A stretch of DNA of 64,000 nucleotides from positions 8,432,001 through 8,496,000 of the forward strand of contig NC_079516.1 of the NCBI RefSeq assembly GCF_000801105.2, read 5' to 3'. Source of the DNA: Raphanus sativus (taxonomy: Eukaryota; Streptophyta; Magnoliopsida; Brassicales; Brassicaceae). Position numbers and translations under genes: made by a program. Shown here piece after piece: positions 45,514 to 56,040 of this stretch (within the stretch, counting starts at the first letter, position 1; each line of letters starts with the position of its first letter). The notes below the pieces were generated by a model, which worked only from the letters and a program-made list of their open reading frames with translations, was not told the origin of the DNA and ran no database searches.

Positions 45514-46238
45514 TGATACGCCCAAAATCGGGAAGGATGGCTTTGGCCGGATGTTGGATATGAACCGAGAAGGAGAAGGCACTTCTGGAACTAGGATGGA
45601 TTGAATGGATCGTCAAGAGGTGCGGAATGACTCTTGATATACCCTCGGTCTAAGGCTAACCACCTAAGAAACGATGAAGGTGTGTTTGCTAACCACCAAA
45701 CGACACACAAAGATGATTGGCTGACCACCAAATCAACAAGCCGGTTCAAACCGATGAACTAGCTAAAGAACTCTCTCTCACTCAGAGAAGAAGAACAAAA
45801 ACAAACAACCAAATTGAACTGATTTTTATTCATCAAAGGGACTACATATTTATAGTAGATGTAGTCAAAGAAAGAAATAAATAAAGTGCTGAAAAAGATG
45901 TCTAGAAAATACAACATTTGACTAGATAATTATTAGAGAGTCAAAGTTGTAGAAATTGATGCAGTCTTGGTCAATGTTGCGGAAAATGATGAAGACTGGT
46001 CAAGATTGCGGATTCTGATGTAGACTGGTCAAGATTCGTCCAAGCGTCCAGGTTCATCCATGATGATCGGGTCCTTCGCGTAAGGAGAAGGACGCACGCG
46101 GGCTGGTCGAGCTGGTTGGCCGGGTGATCTTCATGAACTGATGGTGAATCCTCGGTTTGGTCGAGCTGGTTGACAAGATCGCCACTTTGGTTCGTGTCCA
46201 TGAATAAAAAAGAACGGTGCTCGATTTTGGTTCTATCA
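45514..46238 (-). repeat. 5' LTR of the TR-GAG element
   Basis: 725 bp. It is the promoter-bearing LTR for - strand transcription. The part nearest the primer-binding site (45514-45710) is the part that differs from the other LTR. Confidence 0.9.
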
Positions 46239-46243
46239 GATCA

Positions 46244-47277
46244 GCTGATAGGGTTTATAAAAAAAAAATAATATCAATATTCATGTATAGAAAAATTTAG
46301 GAACAGAAGTCTTAACGGCGATGGTATTCGTTCTGAATCTTCTGATTCATTGTGAAACTATTCGTGGTGTTAACGATTATGAGATAAATCACATAAAAAG
46401 ACAAATGTGCACTAGCTATATATAGTCAAACTGATTATAAATTGGTATATAACTAAAATGAGATATTTTATATGTAAACAAAAATATTAATTAAGATGCA
46501 GAATCATACATAGACATTATCAATTTGACATGACGATATTCACTGATGGATCAGAACAAATTAAATAGTATAAGATACATTAGATTTTGTCTAGAGGTAG
46601 TTTAGATCATTCCAACAGTCAGATGTCATTGTCAATTTTTGTGAGGACATGCGAGCAGCTAGAAAAAGTGTGTGCATGTAGGAAGTATCTGTGAGCAAGT
46701 GGTCCGTCGAGCCATCTCTTTGCCTGGCCAAGCTAAGCCTCTTTAAGACAATATGACGGACACGAAAGCAAGTGCTCCAATCGATATACAGAATTAACAT
46801 ATCGAACTTTCATTTTTGCCCGACAACTTACATAACCCAATCTGACCATCAACTTATATATACTTAGTTGTATTTACTTCTTTGTGACCACTGCCACTAA
46901 CCGTTGCTAAGAGTCACCATTTGCATCTGATCAGTGTTACCAAAACGTGTTTTGACGTATCTGAGCTGTTTTAGATGGTGTAGAAACGATATGAAACATA
47001 TACTGGATTAATTAAGAGAAAGGGTCATCTTTTAATTCTTTGTAGATTAGATTTCAGACTAATCATGTATGAAATGCACCAACTTACTCATTATGTGTTA
47101 GTTCTTTTAATTTCATAAGTGGTATAACATGGTTGCCGTAGAGAAAATATTGAAGAAACATTGGATAACTTAAAGGGTATACCCGCTTTTTCTTTCTTAA
47201 ATCTTATTTTAAAGATAAAATATTAAATTACCAATATGGTTGTTGTCGACAAGTGGTAAAAAGTTAATACATATGGG
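46244..47277. other. Intergenic DNA with a GC-richer island
   Basis: About 46600-46790 is near 48 percent GC, unlike its flanks, and on the - strand keeps a short frame open. It contains TTGGCCAGGCAAAGAGATGG. I could not link it to a gene, transposon or known microRNA. The rest is AT-rich and empty. Confidence 0.4.
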
Positions 47278-47455
47278 CAGGGTTGGCCCTGAGATTTTAG
47301 GAGCGGTAGACAAGTCAAGAAGAAAATCAATAATTTGAAAGTTAAAATTCATTTTTTTTTTACAAATTTGAGAGCTTATTTTCTTGTAAAACTTTTCAAA
47401 AATTTTGGAAATTTAAGGCAAATGTTTCATTAGACTTGACTCAGGACCGGCCCTG
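47278..47455. mobile_element. 178-bp non-autonomous hAT element
   Basis: The left end CAGGGTTGGCCCTGAG and the inverted right end CAGGGCCGGTCCTGAG form a 16-bp terminal inverted repeat with two mismatches. The 8-bp target duplication CATATGGG is perfect (47270-47277, 47456-47463). The interior is AT-rich and non-coding. Confidence 0.88.
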
Positions 47456-47463
47456 CATATGGG

Positions 47464-48928
47464 CATAATACAGCTCTAAGAATTTTAGGGGCATAAAACA
47501 AGTTTAAAAAAAACATTATTTACAACTATAATAAAATAATTTTTTAAAACAATATATCATCTTCATCAAATACAAAAATATTAAACTATAAAAAAAAGTT
47601 TATTAAGAAAACATACTATAATTATATTTTATAAAAATAAATACATAAATTCAGAAGATGAATTAAAAGAAGGGTTTATTTAGGGAATAACCAAAAAAAA
47701 ATTAAATTTTTAGAGAGAGAAGAAAGATAGGAAGAAAAAAAAGGAGAGAGGGTGGGATTTTAGATAGATTGTGAATTATAATTTTTTTGTGTTAGTGAGC
47801 CCAATTTTCCTTACAAGAATTCTTGTGAAAATCATGTTTTTAAATATATCTAAACAATTAGACTAAAAATTATTTAAAATTTAAAATCTTAGATAAAGTT
47901 TTATTAATCGGAGGTCTGAGACCAATATCTTTTTAATACACTATAAACACGGAAAATACATGTTTGGTAAAAAGAAAATACATGTTTGGATATCGAGAGT
48001 GCACTATTTTGTGTCGTTGGTCTTCACTGGGTCCCTGCAAAAATAAACATTAGGAAGAAAATTCGAACACGAGTAATAACAGATTAAGACATATAAGTGA
48101 GATGGATACGGGTGTTCTAAAACAATTAAAAATGTGACTATGGATACGAATGTATAAGTATCCATCCGTATATGAGTTTGTAGACGACTATCAGTTTTCA
48201 TGTTTGAATGACAAATCATGCACAAAATCAAATATAATATCTATTTATATTATATAAAAATGGGATCCCAACCTCAAAAATATTTCTGCTTATATATCAG
48301 AGATTAAATATTGATATCCAAAATAATTTTGCACCCTATAGAAATAATAAGATCTAATTACGTTCGAATACATATCAAATACAAATAACTCAATTTCCTG
48401 GATAAAATTTCTCCCCACTTAAAACGCTGGCGCTGCACGTTGAAACTAAATTGTCAATTCAATACCGAGAACCTTATGTGTGCATTGCAAAAATACATAA
48501 CGTGTGTGAAGTCAAAGTATTGACAAAAGCTATGGTAAACAAGAACGTCAAAAATTTAAATCACAATTCATTGTGATTACGATGAAAAGAATCTTGGACA
48601 TTTTGTACACACATACGATCAACTAGATATATAGTTTTAGTCTTGGTCTAGTCTCCCATGGCCATGGGTGATGTATTAATTGTCTAATTTTGGTTATGCA
48701 ACGTCTTCAAAAATAGAGTCACATAGTTTGGAGATAAATTCTTAGAGCATATAAGTTGATCAATAGTCTGCTGATTACCAAACGTTGGACGTCGACAATG
48801 GGATATAAATACCAATATCACTTAGATTCATATTCGTATAGTTAAAAACTAAATCATTTAACAACCAACAAAAGAAAAAACTCATTATGAGACTAAAAAG
48901 AATATCTTATATATCCAATCGAATGTGA
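47464..48928. other. AT-rich intergenic DNA
   Basis: A 16-bp direct repeat (47952-47967, 47974-47989) encloses only TAAAAA and may be a minimal member of the micro-insertion class. No genes seen. Confidence 0.5.
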
Positions 48929-48971
48929 ACACAAATAGTTTTTTTTTTTTTGCTAAAACACACAAATAGTT
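48929..48971 (-). repeat. T-run micro-insertion with 12-bp direct repeats
   Basis: ACACAAATAGTT is identical at 48929-48940 and 48960-48971. The insert 48941-48959 is GTTTTAGC plus an A11 tail on the - strand. Confidence 0.65.
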
Positions 48972-48984
48972 AATGTATATGATA

Positions 48985-49039
48985 AACTTAACAAGTTTCT
49001 ATGTTTTTTTTTTTTTTGAACTTAACAAGTTTCTATGTT
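48985..49039 (-). repeat. Tail-only micro-insertion with a 21-bp direct repeat
   Basis: A 21-bp sequence starting AACTTAACAAGTTTC is perfect at 48985-49005 and 49019-49039. Between the copies are only 13 bases, which on the - strand are C followed by A12. This is the clearest case of a target duplication around essentially nothing but a poly-A tail. It lies 14 bp from the preceding micro-insertion. Confidence 0.75.
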
Positions 49040-50165
49040 ACGCACTAACTCTATAATTGACCCGTGAGATAAAGATCCCGTAAACAAATATATTATTGAA
49101 AACAAATATTTATTTTCAAAAAAAATATATATATTATTGAAAGAATTAATATAAGAAGATGGAAATTAGTGGAATAATGGTCCTGTTATTTATAATATCC
49201 GTGACTATTTCGTGACAGGACAATAGCACCAAACCCCATCTTGTTCTACAAATCTATGATCTATCACTCCCTACGTACTATTGCGACTTTAGTGTTCGAT
49301 ACGGTTATGTTCTACAACGCGTTATAGAACCCAATAAACATATTTATGTTGACATTCCATATTTTATTTGATCAAACAGAAAATTCATACTCTATGCCCA
49401 TATTACAGTATCATTTCACTTCTTGGAATTTAGCACCAGACAATAATGATTATTCTGAAAATCTATGAAGTAGACTTCTTATCATTTTTTCAAAGTCAGC
49501 TCTTAATTTTATAAAAAAAATTCCAGGATTATGTATTACTTTTACTTAAGAAAAGAATACGGTCTATTTATATAAAAAAGAATACGATCTATTTATAAGT
49601 ACATGTAACTAATTATGTGTTTCTGTGTGTTTGGCACATGCAAAATTTATGTGTACTATACTCTTTATTTAAATTAAATGTTATTTAAAAATTGTTTATG
49701 CTTAGTATTTCTTTTTAAATTTATCTTTTTATCTTTAAAAAAACAATGAAACAATTGTACATTTAGTTCTATTTCTAATTTGCGTGAAATATTAGATAAT
49801 AGATAAACTGAAACAAATGGAATACACCAAATTAAACATGGATAAATTCTTTTTCCAATTTGTGAATTTAAAATAACTAGTGTTTTTAAATCTGAATCAA
49901 TCCAGAGATCGAATTTTGTTAAACCGTCAACATATCTGAATAGAATAAAATATATAATCCAAAATAGTTGAACCGACAAATTCTTCATAGAAAAATGCCA
50001 AAAACCTGGAAACCAAACCGTATAAAACCAGATATTATTTATAATACACTATTTTAAATTAATTTTGTTAGTTATTGCTTAATTTTGAAAAGTAATTTAA
50101 TAAAGTTTATAGAAAAGAACGCTGCTATAAATAAAAACTTTAACATTTTTATTGTATTATTATAT
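49040..50165. other. AT-rich intergenic DNA
   Basis: A 22-bp near-repeat (49551-49572, 49576-49597) is separated by only three bases. Nothing gene-like. Confidence 0.5.
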
Positions 50166-50427
50166 TCTTTCAGTTTCTGAATAAGTGTCACTTTAACATT
50201 TTTTCACATAGATTAAGAAAGTGACGGAAATATATGTAAGTTATTATTACTTACACATTTCTGATCAATAATATTTGAGATAAATAAAATTATTTATAAA
50301 ATTAATGCAGTTTGCAATTAATTTTTTAGCTGAAAATAAGTATAATTTGCATTGAAATTGTAAAGTGATATTTTTTGTGTAACAAGAAAAAAAAATAGAA
50401 TGACATTTATTATGAAACAAATGGAGT
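50166..50427. mobile_element. Stowaway-like MITE
   Basis: TTTCAGTTTCTGAATAAGTGTCA on the left matches, as an inverted repeat, the right end (reverse complement GTACTCCATTTGTTTCATAA, then TAAATGTCA). The shared GTTTC-TAATAAGTGTCA core is Stowaway-like. AT-rich interior. Confidence 0.6.
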
Positions 50428-51010
50428 ACAGTCTTTACAATTTATGGTTATATATCTTTAAAGTCAATATATGGGCACTTATATTTGCTTTCCATTTGAT
50501 TTATATTTAAATCTGATTTCATTATTATTTATATTAAATTTTAATAATTAAATTTAATTATATTCATAAAATTTGAAAAAGATAAATAACCAAACATATT
50601 GATTTAGATTTTAGTTTTTATTATGTTATTAAATTCAACCAAACAAGATTAATATTTAATCAATTCATATTGCTCCATGACCTAAAAAAATTTCAGGTTC
50701 GGTTTTCAGTCTGGTTTTAAAACCATTAAAGATAATCTGTTTAAATGTTTAAAAATATAAATCTTCAAAACTGCATGCAATGATCTATACTTATGTGATT
50801 CATTATTTCCCAGATTAAACAGTCAAGGATGACATGCTTTCACATTACCACTATTCCTCTATTTTACATTAGCTTATACTTTACACTATTAATTTATTGA
50901 TTAGGCAACATAGCTTGGCAACCACTTTCTTTCTTCAGCTCTCTGCTTGCTTTTAAATTAGATAAACGTACATATTCTATATACATAAATACATGATGAT
51001 ACATATATAG
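50428..51010. other. AT-rich intergenic DNA
   Basis: Nothing recognised. Confidence 0.5.
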
Positions 51011-51012
51011 TA

Positions 51013-51260
51013 CTCCCTCTGTTTTTTAAAGATACATATTTTAGACTTTTCACATATATTAAGAAATCACATTAAAAATGCATTGATTTTTGTGAATAAC
51101 AATTTTCTATAATCTTTAACCAATAAAAATCCAATAAACACAATTAATTTTCTTGAAGTTAACAAATTTTCATTAAATAATACATTAAAAAAGTAAAAAA
51201 ATGTATCTTTTTAAAACAATTTATTTTTCTAAAACATGGATCTTTAAAAAACAGAGGGAG
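51013..51260. mobile_element. Stowaway MITE, well preserved
   Basis: A perfect terminal inverted repeat of about 21 bp begins CTCCCTCTGTTTTTTAAAGA. The target duplication TA is at 51011-51012 and 51261-51262. The 248-bp length and ends are typical of Stowaway (Tc1/mariner-type) MITEs. Confidence 0.88.
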
Positions 51261-51262
51261 TA

Positions 51263-52387
51263 GTATTTATCAGGGGCGTTGGACGAGCCCATGACTAAAA
51301 TTTGTTTTTTCTTTAACTAACCATCGTAAAATTAGCTCAAAAATTTATGTAAAAAGTGCTCTCGACTCATTCAATTTTTATGTTAATGCCGTCAGCTAAA
51401 AGTTCTCCTAGATCCGCCTTTGATATTTACTCCCTGAACTGAAATTTTTGATAGCTCTTCATGTCCCTTGCGTTCATATTTTTTTTCCTTGCGTTCATAT
51501 TTGAATTTGGAAAATTCTATACAAATTTAAAGAATGATGTTAAACACCCAAGTATATGAATTTCTCCTTCTTTTAAATGTACGAATTTTTCTGCCCTTCA
51601 TTAACTAGCATTCTGAACCAATAAATAGCCTCTAGCTATACCATGCACTATTTTAAAATTGTTTGCATCCCTATTAAAGAAAGCGGTATATCATTTATGT
51701 TAGTCTTGAAAAAACATGATTTTTAAGAAGAAAAAGGGAAACGTCCACTACTTTCTTTTTGAATGAATGTCATCAAAAAAGCTTTTTTACATCAAGTGTA
51801 GACAATTTTCAAATAAGACTACTACTCCTTATACTCCTTTTTACTACTACCCTTGAATCATGTAACTCCAAAGCTACGTATTTACCAATGCAACATACCA
51901 ACATATTTGTATGCAAATGCAACTTTTATTGATTAGCTCGTAAACTGGAAAGAAAAAATCGTCGCCAACTACACCAAGTTGTCTTGTCTGTATCTACATT
52001 CCATTTTAATAAAACAAAAGAAAGTAAATTGTCTGCCAGAACACCTCGATTTATTTGTCACTTGAGTTATTCTTATTTAGCATCTTTATAAACAATAGTT
52101 GAAGAGGATATAATTTGTGACAAACAGGCAAAACAAACACTCTTTCATCATTGAAGATAGTTATGGCACTAACTGGGTCTATCAAATGTAAGGTTATACT
52201 ATATTATGTTTACATATAAATATTAACTACACTAGGAAAGAATTACTCCTTAGTATGTATTTATGTGATAGTTCACAATATATCAGGTTAATGTTTAAAT
52301 AAGATCAATTGATGTTATACAGCTAGTACCCAAAAGAACTAAATGATTAGTCCATCATAATTTCTCTTAACTTTATTTTGTATGGTA
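51263..52387. other. Intergenic DNA
   Basis: Contains a 16-bp direct repeat CCTTGCGTTCATATTT (51466-51481, 51487-51502) around five T, another possible tail-only insertion. No genes. Confidence 0.5.
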
Positions 52388-52429
52388 ACAAAAGGGAGAG
52401 TTAAGTTCAAAAAAACAAAAGGGAGAGTT
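52388..52429 (+). repeat. A-tailed micro-insertion with 15-bp direct repeats
   Basis: ACAAAAGGGAGAGTT is identical at 52388-52402 and 52415-52429, enclosing AAGTTC plus A6 (52403-52414). Confidence 0.65.
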
Positions 52430-52630
52430 TAATTCCTTAGTCAATTAATAGATATACCTGTCGTAGGCCTATTTCGTTGACCCATATGCTTTGAACAAAA
52501 ACTTTCATTCAACTTAAGTGTGTGTGAACGCGTTAGTCAACTTCATTACAAGATCTATTTGGCTCGGTCGGCTATTGTACTGTTTTGGTATTTTCACCTA
52601 GCACAATTTGGTATATTGTTCTGCTAATCA

Positions 52631-52812
52631 TATAATGTATTCTAAATTTCACTTAGCACAATTTGGTATTACACTCGAGGAGTTATTAACTAGAGAAAAA
52701 AAAACTTGCGCTTTTACAGATGACTGTTTTTCAAAGCCCATCAGATATTCATAAATTAGAAACTAGATTTGAAAATAAAAATTGTGCTAAGTGAAATTTA
52801 GAATACATTATA
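52631..52812. repeat. 34-bp perfect inverted repeat
   Basis: 52631-52664 (TATAATGTATTCTAAATTTC...) is the exact reverse complement of 52779-52812. A third partial copy of the motif (CTAGCACAATTTGGTAT) lies just upstream near 52598. The 114-bp loop has no features. It could be a small fold-back MITE or a local inverted duplication. Confidence 0.7.
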
Positions 52813-52936
52813 TTAGTAGATCAATACACTAAACTATTTTTAAACGAAACATATATATATATTCTAATATGACATTTTATAGAAATTTCAGTACACATTC
52901 AACTATAACAAATTACGAAAAGAAGCAAACGCGTAC

Positions 52937-52974
52937 CACAATTTACTTTTTTTTGTGTGTGCACAACTTACTTT
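52937..52974 (-). repeat. T-run micro-insertion with 13-bp direct repeats
   Basis: CACAATTTACTTT (52937-52949) and CACAACTTACTTT (52962-52974) enclose CACACACAAAAA read on the - strand. One mismatch between repeats. Confidence 0.5.
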
Positions 52975-52985
52975 CTATTTTCAAA

Positions 52986-53027
52986 ATTCGGATGTTATAT
53001 TTTTTTGTCAGCATTTGGATGTCATAT
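52986..53027 (-). repeat. T-run micro-insertion with 15-bp direct repeats
   Basis: ATTCGGATGTTATAT (52986-53000) and ATTTGGATGTCATAT (53013-53027) enclose GCTGAC plus A6 on the - strand. The GAC plus A ending is shared with the LINE at 29724-30354 and the insert at 1969-1988. Confidence 0.55.
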
Positions 53028-53281
53028 ATATGTATACATATATGTATATACGAAATTGGAAAAATATTAGGCTCTATTCATATATTAAAAAAATGAATAA
53101 CTAATCAAACTTGAAACCTCAAAGATAAACTAGTTAATACCATTTTGCTATAACTTACGTCCGAATAACACATTTAGGCAGATGATGTATCATGGTAAAA
53201 TATTGAAAAACATGCCTATAGAAGTTTCAGTTAATTAAAAGAATCGAGGAATAAGTAAATGAAAGCATAACCTTTATAATA

Positions 53282-53328
53282 AGGACATGGCATGTTTTTT
53301 TTTCTGAAACTTAGGACATGGCATGTTT
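53282..53328 (-). repeat. T-run micro-insertion with 16-bp direct repeats
   Basis: AGGACATGGCATGTTT is identical at 53282-53297 and 53313-53328. The insert 53298-53312 is AAGTTTCAG plus A6 on the - strand. Confidence 0.65.
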
Positions 53329-53857
53329 AGCCCTAATTAAACAAGATTGCTATTCAGATTAAAGGCAGTTTATGTTTAGTAAAAAAGTAAAAAAAAAAAT
53401 TACGAAAGAGAAAACAAAGAAATTACGAAAGACTTTTTACTAGCAGAATATAAATAAAACAGTGTTTCTGGGTCAAACATATATTCTACTCAACGGTAAA
53501 TTTTGTTTTGTCGTATATAATCGGAAGCGTTGATTTCCTACAAAAATCTACGATATAACGCTACTTGTGCGTCTACCCGACGACTTTCTTTTTAACTCGG
53601 AACTAACACTTACACACACATATCTCACCATCACAATTTTATACACATTTGTTATAACATCCCCATACATTTTTAATTTACTTTTGTAGTCTTTACAAAA
53701 ACATATCATTCGTTCCCACATGCAGTATAATATATGCATGTACAACATACTTTTTGACTATGGTGCCAATAACCAAAACACATCTCCCTCTCTTTCTCTT
53801 TCCTGGAAGCTGACGAAATGCTTTTGAATTCTCCCCCATGCCTTTCAACAAATTCAG
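53329..53857. other. Upstream region of MYB15
   Basis: AT-rich proximal promoter ending in a CT-rich stretch (CTCCCTCTCTTTCTCTTTCC). No transposon end is seen in the last 500 bp before the TATA box. Confidence 0.5.
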
Positions 53858-53865
53858 TATAAATA
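53858..53865 (+). promoter_or_regulatory. TATA box of MYB15
   Basis: TATAAATA lies 146 bp before the start codon. No ATG lies between it and 54004, so the leader is about 110 nt without upstream ORFs. Confidence 0.75.
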
Positions 53866-54003
53866 CTCAAAACCAGCCAGATCTTCTCACACTCATCAAC
53901 AACATTTGATCATATAGCTCATAAGCATTTGATCAGCACAATCTATCTCGATTTTACCCACAATACAAACTTTTCATCAGTAATCAAAACACATCATTGG
54001 AAG

Positions 54004-55164
54004 ATGGGAAGAGCTCCATGCTGCGAGAAGATGGGATTGAACAGAGGCCCATGGACGCCTGAAGAAGATCAAATTTTGGTCTCTTTTATCCATCAACATG
54101 GCCATAGTAACTGGCGAGCCCTCCCTAAGCAAGCTGGTATGAACAAAGTAAAATTTACTTATATATACAATATATACTCCAGTTGTTTCCTAAGAAAGCT
54201 TGTATCAACAAATTATAATTCAATTATCTTAACGGAGATGGTGACTATTAATTACAGGTCTTTTGAGATGTGGAAAAAGCTGTAGACTTAGGTGGATGAA
54301 CTATTTAAAACCTGATATTAAAAGAGGCAATTTCACCCAAGAAGAGGAGGATGCTATCATTAGTTTGCACCAAATCCTTGGCAATAGGTATTACTCTACA
54401 CTCCTCTACTTTTAAATACATAAATTTATCTGTATATACATTATACGTTCATACAATAATCATCACAAGAAACATGTCTTGGTCCACTATAATATAAAAG
54501 TTGAATATACAATGATCGAGTCTTTGAAAATTTTATATTAACGTTTTCTTTTTCTATCGTCTCTAGATGGTCAGCAATCGCAGCAAAATTGCCAGGAAGA
54601 ACGGATAATGAGATCAAGAACGTATGGCACACTCACTTGAAGAAGAAACTCGAAGATTATCAACCAGCTAAACCTAAGGCCAGCAACAAGAAAAAGGGTA
54701 CTAAAACCAAACCTCAATCTGTACCAGCGAAATTAAACAGCACCAGAAGCGAAGCGGGGCTCGCAAATTCATCAACACCTTCTTTTGAAAGCTTGTTCTC
54801 TGCTTCACCTTCGTCGAGTGATGAGGTTTCTTCGGTGACATTCTTGAGCCACGAAGGTCATATCAACGAGGCTAAGATGGATAGTAAATCGGGAGAAATG
54901 ATTACTACAATAGATCATGATTCGTTATCTTTCATTAACTTCGGAGAAGACATCGACGAGAGCTTCTGGAACGAGACGCTTTATAGCCAAGATGAAGAAA
55001 ACAACGCGTCGAATCCTGAAGTGGCTGGTTTTGATGAGATGCAACAAGATTTTCAGCAATTTGGCTCCGTTGGTAATGAGATGGTTTTCGACAGTGAGAT
55101 GGACTTCTGGCTCGATGTATTGGCTAGAACTGGTGGGGAACAAGATCTATTATCTGGGCTTTAA
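54004..55164 (+). CDS. MYB15: MYB15, R2R3-MYB transcription factor (subgroup 2)
   Basis: Three exons, 54004-54136, 54258-54387 and 54567-55164, with GT-AG introns give 286 residues. Exon lengths of 133 and 130 bp are the usual ones for R2R3-MYB genes. R2 starts [21 protein letters not shown]3 includes [20 protein letters not shown] and ends at about residue 112 with [20 protein letters not shown]. The C-terminus carries [15 protein letters not shown] and ends [20 protein letters not shown]. All of this matches Arabidopsis MYB15 (At3g23250, from memory) more closely than MYB13 or MYB14. MYB15 acts in the nucleus, represses CBF cold-response genes and activates lignin genes during immunity. No disabling change is seen. 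Confidence 0.93.
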
Positions 55165-56040
55165 TGGTGCAAATTTTGTCTAGTTAGTTTATTAATTAGC
55201 GGTTGCCTTTTGCGAAAAAAATTGTTCATTTGTTTCTCCAGGACGAGTAGTTAGTTCAGTAATAATCAATGATAAGTGATAAACTACAACGTATTTTGGT
55301 AATGAAATAATTAACCGACAAACATTGGATGACATGCCAACAAGAACGATCAATGTGTATTATTAATGTAGTATAATAATACTCGGCTTTCTAATTTGGT
55401 TTTCAAGTTCAACTATGGCGGAAAAGGAAAGTTGATAACTAGTAATTAAATTATTAGAGAAATAGCTTGATAAGAAAAACATCAAACTCTAATGAAAACA
55501 GAAAGGACCAATGAATTACTTTTAGATACATTTATTTTTCTCAATACCAGAATACATATAGGATTTATATAAAATTTTGAATTTTATATTAAATCAATAT
55601 TTTTAGGTTTCAGATGGTTATTCTTTACGTAACAGGTAACACATATAAATTCAGAATCGTTATGTCTATTTCGTTAATATCCGGATTATATTTTTTAAGT
55701 TTCCTCTAAAAAATCTTTGATTTTCTATGTTGATTATAGTTACTATTAAAAATAGCAAAGAGTTACAAGGTAGAAAATCAAAGATTTCCTTCCAAAAAGT
55801 GACTAACACATATAAGTGACGAACTTGCACATGTAACATGAAAAGAGTGAATTTTTGAAAAGGCGAAAAAGGATTTCCTTCCAAAAATCTCTTCCACATC
55901 CAACTAGATAACAACCAAAAACATATTTATTTTTTAAAAGTATGTGATAGTTAATGTGAAACCTTGTTTAATGATAAAAAGTCTCAATCTATTATTCGAG
56001 TGGTGTCAAAAAAGAAAAAAACTTCTTTTAGAAAAATAGG
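55165..56040. other. 3' flank of MYB15 and intergenic DNA
   Basis: 55165-55300 is the likely MYB15 3' UTR. The rest is AT-rich with a local near-repeat of AAAATCTTTGATTTTC and GATTTCCTTCCAAAAA words (55700-55900). No genes. Confidence 0.5.

Larger units (their letters stand above)
43520..46238 (-). mobile_element. LTR retrotransposon with gag only (TR-GAG type)
   Basis: Two LTRs (43520-44243 and 45514-46238) start TGATA and end TATCA. A 5-bp target duplication GATCA is perfect (43515-43519, 46239-46243). On the - strand the primer-binding site TGGTATCAGAGCCAC (45497-45511, initiator Met tRNA) lies two bases inside the 5' LTR. The purine tract GAAGAGGGAGAG (44246-44257) lies next to the 3' LTR. 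The interior is only 1270 bp and holds one gag-like frame, with no protease, integrase or polymerase. This plan matches the non-autonomous TR-GAG elements described in plants. It must borrow pol from an autonomous relative. Confidence 0.9.

Noticed and set aside
46600..46790. Known microRNA precursor
   Set aside because: TTGGCCAGGCAAAGAGATGG did not match a conserved plant microRNA I know, and I found no extended hairpin partner.
49674..49988. 104-codon frame on the - strand
   Set aside because: Low-complexity, AT-biased translation with no supporting promoter, splice or domain signal.
53929..54285. MYB gene with a longer N-terminus starting upstream of 54004
   Set aside because: The upstream codons have no ATG and precede the invariant MGRAPCCEK start; the 3' part of that frame runs into intron 1.
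54589..55164. Separate gene starting [11 protein letters not shown]
   Set aside because: It is the third exon of MYB15; the splice sites at 54387 and 54566 join it in frame to the R2R3 exons.
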